NCBI GenBank assembly: GCA_009192285.1 | Contig: WBVU01000004.1 | Span: 1,386,001-1,450,000 of the forward strand | Direction: 5' to 3' | DNA: 64,000 nt | DNA from: Morchella semilibera | Lineage: Eukaryota; Ascomycota; Pezizomycetes; Pezizales; Morchellaceae | Part shown: one piece after another, positions 57,350 through 64,000 of the stretch | How positions within the stretch are numbered: the first letter of the stretch is position 1 | Layout: every line of letters starts with the position of its first letter | The notes under the pieces: generated by a model | Databases searched by the model: none | The model's input: the letters and a program-made list of their open reading frames with translations, nothing else | Told to the model about the DNA's origin: nothing | Program-made: the position numbers and the translations under genes

Positions 57350-59059
57350 ATGTCGTCAGACACATTCGCAACATCAACGCCAGAATTGGCGGAATTGCCT
57401 GAGAAGACGATGAAGGCCCAACTCGCCGATGGATCGACAACTCCATCAACAATGGAGGCAGCAGAAGGTCCCTTATTTGATGCTGCTAGAACTAAGAAGT
57501 TGTTGAGGAAGATGGATTGGCATCTTGTACCTTTTTTGGCACTCCTTTATTTGTCAGTATATTCATCCTCATAGCATAGTTGAGTAGTAATCTAATACCT
57601 TGTATTGCTCAGGCTTTCTTTCCTTGATCGTACGAATGTTGGAAATGCGCGTCTAGCCGGCCTCGAGAAAGACTTAGGAATGACCGGACTGGACTACAAT
57701 GTAAGAAAAAAAATCTTCAATTCAAACATTAAGTACCCTTCGATACTAATAACACCAGGTTGCACTCGCCGTTTTCTTCCCCTGGTACGTGCTCGCTGAG
57801 GTGCCATCCAACATCATGATGAAGAGGACCCGGCCTTCACTCTGGCTTACAATCATTATGTTGGCTTGGGGTATCGTGATGACTCTTATGGGTACCGTTA
57901 CAACTTATGGTGGTCTTCTCGCTGCTCGTATGGCCCTTGGTGTTGCTGAAGGTGGTCTTTTCCCCGGTGTAACTTTCTACATTACTATGTGGTACCAGCG
58001 TCACGAGTGTGGTCTTCGAATGGCCGTCTTTTTCTCTGCTGCTACTCTCGCTGGAGCTTTTGGTGGTCTGCTCGCGAGAGGAATTTCAGAGATGCGCGGG
58101 ATTGGAGGAAAGCCTGGTTGGGCATGGATCTTCATCCTGGAGGGTTTGATAACCGTCATAGTCGCATTTATTGCTTACTGGGCTATCAACGATTATCCCG
58201 AGACGTGAGTAATCCCTTTGTATTAGAGTCTCATAGTTTAACTTTTGGAAACTGACTGGATAAAAACGATAGTGCCAAATTCCTCACCCCCGAAGAGAAA
58301 GTAGAGGTCACCCGCCGCCTCAAGGTGGATCGCACTTCGCTTGCCGATGAGTACGACATCAAGTACTTCTTCCATGCTATCAAGGACTGGAAGATTTACG
58401 TTCACATGCTTATCACCATTGGAATCTACACCCCCTTGTACTCGTTTTCTCTCTTCCTCCCTACCATCGTAAAGGTAATGGGCTACACCAACGAGCAGTC
58501 GCAGCTCATGACCGTCCCTCCCTACGTCGTCGCTTGTGCTGCCACTATCGCTGGAGGCTACCTCGCCGATAAGAAGGGGCAGCGTGGAGTCTTCATGATC
58601 TTCTTCTGTATTCTCTCGATTATCGGCTTCACCATGTTGATCTCCACTCACAACCCCCACGTTCAGTACCTTGGCACCTTCTTGGCTGCGGCCGGAATTT
58701 ATCCAAACGTTCCTATGGGTGTCGCATGGAACGGGAACAACATTGGCGGTTCTACTAAACGTGGTGTCGGCATTGCTATGCACGTAGGTTTCGGAAACTT
58801 GGGAGGTGCCATTGCGGCATTTGCTTACAGGTCTACTGATGGGCCGAGATACTACTCTGGCCACGGACTCCTTATTGGCACTACAACCATGAGCGCTTTC
58901 CTCTGTGTATTCATGACCTTGTACCTCAGGAAGGAGAACGCGAGGAGAGATGCTCTTATGAGGGAGAAGGGCTACACCCTTGATTCCTACACCGATGAGA
59001 TGAAGGAATCAGAGAGGGAGGCCGGCGATAACGCTACTTTCTTCAGATACACTATTTAG
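57350..59059 (+). CDS. MFS transporter, allantoate permease (Dal5) family, 507 aa
   Basis: Exons 57350-57552, 57613-57700, 57759-58204 and 58273-59059, in consistent phase, 507 residues. After a ~55-residue cytosolic N-terminus, helix 1 ends YLLSFLDRTNVGNARLAGL, the hallmark of the anion:cation symporter/Dal5 family. FFPWYVLAEVPSNIMMKRTR (helix 2 and loop), LAARMALGVAEGGLFPGV (helix 4), FFSAATLAGAFGGLLARGIS and GWAWIFILEGLITVIVAFIA follow. The central loop (KFLTPEEKVEVTRRLKVDR) leads into the second six-helix bundle (YSFSLFLPTIVKVMGYT, GGYLADKKGQRG, ending FLCVFMTLYLRKENARR). These plasma-membrane proton symporters import small carboxylates, ureidoglycolates, vitamins or peptides; the substrate cannot be told from sequence. 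The first donor is GTCAGT, slightly unusual. No breaks. Confidence 0.92.
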
Positions 59060-59898
59060 TTTTATAGGCGCCGTATTTATCGTGTGTTAATGTTATGACC
59101 TTTCATGTCCATTCTCTTTCATTAAGACGGGGAGAGATGGGGGGGTGCTTAAGGGGTTTTTTTTTACTTTTTATTTCTTGCATTTAGTGCGATTTATCTT
59201 TTTTATTACCATGGATATCTTAATGTGATCGGGGGACAAAGCAAGGGAGCCCCTTGGAAGCCTAGAATTTTTAGATTTCTGGTCCAAATAAATTTCTCTT
59301 GCATTATCATGGCCCCCAAGTACAGTCAGAAATTGGTTGACTATTAAACGGGATGAAACTCTTGCTGTCTGGAAAATCTTGCCTGTAGTTTGGTAATAGC
59401 ATTGCATGTAATGCTTGATCAAACGAGTGACTGAGCATGCCTGGGGCTAGGTATATAGGGGGTAGTAATAAATTTCAGATCACCAATAAGTAGTCTTTGA
59501 TCCCCCATCTTAAAATGCCCTTTTAGAAGTGCAATTGTTGGACGGGATCCCATAGGACAAGCTCAGCCAACTATTTTAGTCCAAAAAAGAAAACCTTGGC
59601 GCCTTATTAAGGTACATACATGTAAAGGGGGCATCATATTCTCTGCCTAGATCAGCTCCTGAAATGTGGAATGCGGAAAAAGCAAAATGACCCAGATATA
59701 TCTCCTGCTGCCAGAAAGTTGACGAAATCTTGTGCAATGCTGCCACGAGGCCGTCAGTCGTAGTGGTCCACGGGCATTTGGAGCCTTTCGGCGGACAGGG
59801 GGTGGGCTCAAGACCAATAATGGATCACCACCACCATTCGATAGGGAAGTCCGGTGCCGGTTCTTTTTTCTGTTCGCCATAATTACTACCCCCATACC

Positions 59899-59940
59899 TA
59901 CATGTAAGTACATGTACCTACATGTAAGTACCTACATGTA
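59899..59940. repeat. Cluster of four TACATGTA palindromes
   Basis: TACATGTA occurs at 59899, 59909, 59919 and 59933, separated by AG, CC and AGTACC. It is the densest of the intergenic copies in this window. Confidence 0.9.
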
Positions 59941-60671
59941 AGTTATTAAACCCTAGGCTTGAGCAATTTGGGGGCTGGCCTTCCGAATCTCTTCGATTGC
60001 TTGAGACAGAACATGCAAGCAGCCGCGTAGCGGACTGAGGGTGAAATCCTGGTTCATATTAGCGACTCAGGTATTATTATGCAGGTCTCGATTAGCCCCG
60101 TGCGTGCGCCGCCGATCTCTTCAGCCCAAATAGATTTTATCTTGTTAGGGCCGCAACCACTTCACCTTGATGATGATGAATCTCCTTTCCCCCCATATGG
60201 ATAATCAAAACAATACGAGGGATGTTCGGATTTAAAGCCGACCACACTGCATGCTGACGAAACACAATTAAAAAAATATGATCGGGCGGTTAGCTATCAA
60301 GTTTCTTTTCTAATGTTTGCCCACATCAGACCAATGGGATTGATTTTTTTTCTTCAATAGTTCCAATAGAGGGGTTCGGGAGTGAGGTAGGTGCACGATG
60401 GTCAAACGATTGCGGTAAAAACATGGTGTTGGGAGCACATGTTGGATGGAAGTTGGGAACACCCAGATCTGCAAGAGACCTTGTTGTTATGTCGAATGAG
60501 TGAATATAATATGAAACATCCCACGATATCTGCTGAGGAAACGGAAGAGTTTCAAGATCGGGGCTGCTGTCAGAACGGATAAGCCTTGTATAAATTGCAC
60601 CTTTAAAAAGAAGTCTAAATAAGGTTTCCGATCTCCAAAATTCTTTAGATGAGGCCTGCTACCGCGATGCG

Positions 60672-60715
60672 TGGTTGTGGTGGTTGTGGTGGTGGTGGTG
60701 GTGGTGGTGGTGGTG
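60672..60715. repeat. (GGT)n microsatellite
   Basis: About 44 bp of GGT/GTG repeat with two TGT interruptions near the left end. The minus strand reads poly-Thr only by chance. Confidence 0.85.
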
Positions 60716-62906
60716 TAGCAATGAGTTTGGGCACGAGACTGACATGTGTTGGATATATTAAGTTGCTCAATCAAGTATCCGGACAGCGGAGAGGAAGCGA
60801 TGCGGTTTCGGAGAGCAGCAAATTATAGAGGTGATGTCGGCATGATGGCTAAAGGCGTCAATCAAAATAATAATAATGACAGTGATTGATGATGGTGATG
60901 GTAATATGGCTGGCAGCTTTGACGAGAGCCGAAATTATCGTGGGAGTGACAGTGATGGTAGCACATGTCACTATGGTCACGGCAGGTAATAGAATTGTCG
61001 AGGGCTATCACCCAGAACCAGAACACCCAAAGGAGTCGAAAGATACATGTAGTGAGAAGGGTATTTGATAGCGAGGATAATAATATATATTGTAGAGAGG
61101 TTAGAAATCTGTTTATCCTTATGTTAGTCACGGTGTAGGGCTAGGTGTTTATGATTGATGTCAATAGACCCACTTCTTAAGACCGTACAAAGTAAACAAT
61201 TAGAAGTACTTACTAGGGCAGTATGTTCAAATGTTAGAGCTCTTAGCATCACCTTGGAGCCCATGAAGGCCTTGAGAAGTTTCACCCGATTAGTACCTGC
61301 CATTAACTAATGCCAAGCATAGATGATGATTGTAGGAAAAAGGGGCTCATGGATGATCACTCGACGAGAATTTGTACAAAAGAGGAGTAGTGCCAACATA
61401 TCCGTCTCTCTTTATTTCCTGACTCAACAAGGCGGGGTGAAGCAAAAGTACCTTGGTTTAAGAACATTTTCTCTCGTATTCTGTTAACCCACCTTGTTGT
61501 TGAAATGCCATTTTCCTGCGTTACGAATCATTTCCTCCAAGCCCTGTAGTGTCTTAACTGCACATAATGTAATGTAACGACCGAAGCTGACAAGCCACAA
61601 CAACAACGCGTGCCAAACACGCTATAGAAACAGGTAAACATATTTTGGGGGCGCGCACTACCCCCCCCCCCCCACTTGAACAGCCATCCATCTCTCATTT
61701 TTAAACCGAACCGCCAGCTATGTCCAATCTATATAGCCCAACACCTCGGCTCAGCATCATCATCCACCAGCACTGGACGGTTATGAATTTGTTGATACCG
61801 AAGCTGTTGGTAGAGGCATCAAAAATTTGTTGACATTTCATCGCATTCTTTCAGGTCCCCGGATCTGCAAAGTAGGCAGATATGTGCTGGCATAGCTCCG
61901 GTGTGGGCAACAACAGGGTTTTGGCACGGTAGATGTAGAGTTACCGTCTGAATGATGGAATAAGGCTGGCATGGTGTTCGCAATTGTAGAAGATGAGTTA
62001 GAGGTTGATATAAGGTTTTTCAAGGGTCCCATTTATAACTTCCATCTGTCCGTGATCGAGAGCCGAGGGTGAAATTAGGTGTGTGGTTACCAGAACCAGA
62101 ATGTGGCCCAAACTTTGCACTCTTCCCCGGTTTACGAGCAGAGTATGTAGGCTTCATGGTTATGGTTTATTCTATAAAATCTGGGTTTACGGTACTCGGG
62201 ATGTGGGGGGGGGGGGATCTGGGTCGACATCTTGCCGGATATCCGGATGTCGGGTCATGTTTTCTAATCAACTCTGTAGGTACTTTATAACAGGGTGGGT
62301 TATCAGGTCATGGTTCTGACGATCATCTCATCTCTATAATGGCGGAGATGAATGCCTATTATGGTTTTTAACCCCGCTGTTGTTTTCAGTCTGTTATTTG
62401 ATTCGTTCATGAGAAGTCACTCGCTATGTGGTACTAATAAGGAGTCGAAAACCATTGGCTAGTTGACCAATCGCGTCTAGTGAAGTCTCGGCGTTGCAAC
62501 GTCGTCCGAGTTGGGTTAGAACTGGTTAATATTAGTGAATGAAGGCTAGTGATTTACAACTCTTGTAGCATTAGACTGGGCATGTCTTTTAAGTGTAGTG
62601 AATTGTGTTTACGGGTGTACGAACCCTTGGTGCGTGCAAATATCCAGCTAGGCTATCTTGGGCAGAGGGGAAAACAATTATCCGGATTCCTTCCCCTTCG
62701 AAACAAAAAAAAACTTCCAACATCATGATAGCGCTCGAAGTGTTAAGCTTAATTTCAACGGCTTAAACTCGGTGAATTCTGTTTATCCGGAACACCTCTC
62801 CTCCGCTCCGAGCGGAAAATCTGATGTATATAACCTGGAATGAAATTCACTTGCCATAGTAATAGCAATATATTTTTTTTCTTTCTAGGATCATGTCGTC
62901 GTCGTC

Positions 62907-62913
62907 GGCTAAA
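62907..62913 (+). promoter_or_regulatory. XlnR-type site GGCTAAA upstream of the beta-galactosidase gene
   Basis: GGCTAAA matches the GGCTAA/R consensus of the fungal xylanolytic activator XlnR, about 510 bp before the start codon at 63420. GGCTAGG at about 63145 is a weaker relative. In Aspergillus some beta-galactosidase genes are XlnR/AraR targets, so the site is plausible, but a 6-7 base match is expected by chance. Confidence 0.25.
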
Positions 62914-63419
62914 AACCGGGTCCTGATAAAAGTAAAACCCACTTTACCACAAATTACTGGTCAACCCCGCGTCGTGTACCTGGATTGCCTGCCTAATATG
63001 TCTTACTTTACCCCACAAATAATAAAATAGTAATTTTTTCATGATGTAAGGAGTCGAATACGGTGCCAAGTTCACACATCAACTGCCTAGCCGTTCGTCC
63101 GTCAAAAGGTTTCTTGTGTATAAACACCGAATCTAACCCCCGTCGGCTAGGACCAAGCCTCAATGGGGTACTTAAATATATGAAAATTTGGCCTAAGTAG
63201 CCGTGATGTCGGCCTCAAAAGTGCAAGGTACGTATTTGCCTAGGCAGCCGAAGAACCGGTCACCGACGACGAGCCTTTGTTATGGCATGATCGGGCTTAT
63301 GTCTGTAAATGCTCAAGCTCGTCGGGGAAAACTAACCCGAAGACAAGAATTTGGTTTCTATATAATTGATGCCGAGTACGGGTTGAAAAACAGCAACCTT
63401 GGCGACTGGCTCCATAGAG

Positions 63420-64000
63420 ATGAAGTTGTTTTGGTCGATACTCGCATTTGCGGTGGCCGCGGCCGCCCAAACGGAATGGCCTATTAGCAGTACCAACTAT
63501 ACGGACGCAATACAGTGGGACCACTACAGTCTAATTGTGAAAGGACAGAGACTAGTCGTCTGGTCCGGAGAATTTGTACGTGCCATATGTCACTCGAATC
63601 AATGCCGATATGGTTCCCACAATTGCTAACGCTAAACCAAACAGCACTATTGGAGAATTCCAGTTCCTCATCTCTGGCGCGATGTCCTCGAGAAAATGAA
63701 AGCTCATGGCTTCAACACCTTTTCAATTTACGGCAATTGGGGCTACCACTCAGCAGCAGAAGGGGCCCTTGATTTTGAAAACACAGCCCACAACCCACGC
63801 CCTCTGCTGGAACTGGCGGAGGAGCTGGGCATGTATGTGATATTTAGGCCGGGACCATATGTGAATGCAGAATCACATAGTGGTGGTCATGCCCAATGGG
63901 TTACCACCGGTGCCTACGGAACGCTGAGGAACAACGACACACGTTTCGTGGAGGCGTACACGCCGTATATGGACACATATGAGAAGTTGCTTGAGCCGTA
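63420..64000 (+). CDS. lacA: Secreted GH35 beta-galactosidase, N-terminal part (cut by window end)
   Basis: Exon 1 is 63420-63575 and exon 2 starts at 63645 (intron GTACGT...GCTAAC...AACAG, phase 0) and runs off the window, so about 170 of an expected ~1000 residues are visible. [20 protein letters not shown] is a signal peptide with likely cleavage after AAA. The catalytic TIM-barrel begins with [20 protein letters not shown] then [50 protein letters not shown], and [20 protein letters not shown] followed by NAE, where Glu128 (63870-63872) is the expected acid/base residue of GH35. The following [12 protein letters not shown] is also typical of fungal LacA. It hydrolyses terminal beta-galactosides outside the cell. 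A TATA-like AATATATG lies at about 63175. Confidence 0.92.

Larger units (their letters stand above)
59060..63419. other. Gene-free region, about 4.4 kb
   Basis: No gene is supported. It contains the TACATGTA cluster at 59899-59940 plus copies at 59617-59624 and 61044-61051, a GGT repeat (60672-60715), a 14-nt C run (61660-61673), a 12-nt G run (62205-62216), and short palindromes at 62225-62252 and 62802-62816 in the upstream region of the beta-galactosidase gene. Confidence 0.5.

Noticed and set aside
60487-60774. Poly-Thr open frame on the minus strand
   Set aside because: Generated by the GGT microsatellite.

Overview
This window is nuclear DNA from a filamentous ascomycete fungus (Pezizomycotina; a gene-sparse lineage such as Pezizomycetes is possible but only a guess). 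The evidence is short spliceosomal introns (about 45-140 nt, GT...AG, with CTAAC/CTGAC-like branch sites), an 842-residue eEF2, fungal-type ERG26, Pbi2, Coa4, Dal5-type permease and Whi5-like genes, a fungal DDE transposase relic, and no bacterial operon structure. I can support fifteen protein genes plus the 3' end of another at the left edge. About two thirds of the window is non-coding.

Layout. 1-9.8 kb is gene-dense: the end of an unknown gene, a GC-rich unknown acidic/basic protein (+), a single-pass membrane protein (-), ERG26 (-), a four-exon COA4 gene (-), and biotin-protein ligase BPL1 (+) sharing a 188-bp divergent promoter with COA4. 9.8-16.2 kb is repeat-rich: a decayed PIF/Harbinger-like DDE transposase, a ~360-bp pyrimidine tract, and five tandem copies of a 57-59 bp unit that each encode a strong hairpin followed by T6. 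16.2-41.3 kb carries only minus-strand genes: PBI2, a mitochondrial PDK/BCKDK-family kinase, an RBM26/27 (Rmn1)-type RNA-binding protein, a Whi5-like regulator, eEF2 and a Rossmann-fold protein. Long AT-rich gaps separate them and contain small TA-flanked inverted-repeat elements. 43.6-64 kb carries only plus-strand genes: an atypical dual-specificity phosphatase, a QorB/NmrA-type quinone oxidoreductase, a 584-residue disordered protein, an MFS allantoate-permease-family transporter and, cut by the right edge, a secreted GH35 beta-galactosidase.

The genes are mostly unrelated housekeeping functions (sterol synthesis, biotinylation, cytochrome oxidase assembly, translation elongation, mRNA processing, cell-cycle entry), with nutrient uptake and carbohydrate hydrolysis at the right end. 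I see no biosynthetic cluster, defence island or operon.

The most notable unexplained signals are: (i) eight apparent one-base losses, all in the same direction, in the GC-rich coding regions (unknown gene, membrane protein, BPL1, PDK), most simply sequence or assembly errors; (ii) the palindrome TACATGTA, which I located 32 times, always between genes; (iii) the tandem hairpin-T6 array at 12.9-13.2 kb; (iv) several miniature TA-flanked inverted-repeat elements; and (v) many long poly(C)/poly(G) runs in intergenic DNA.
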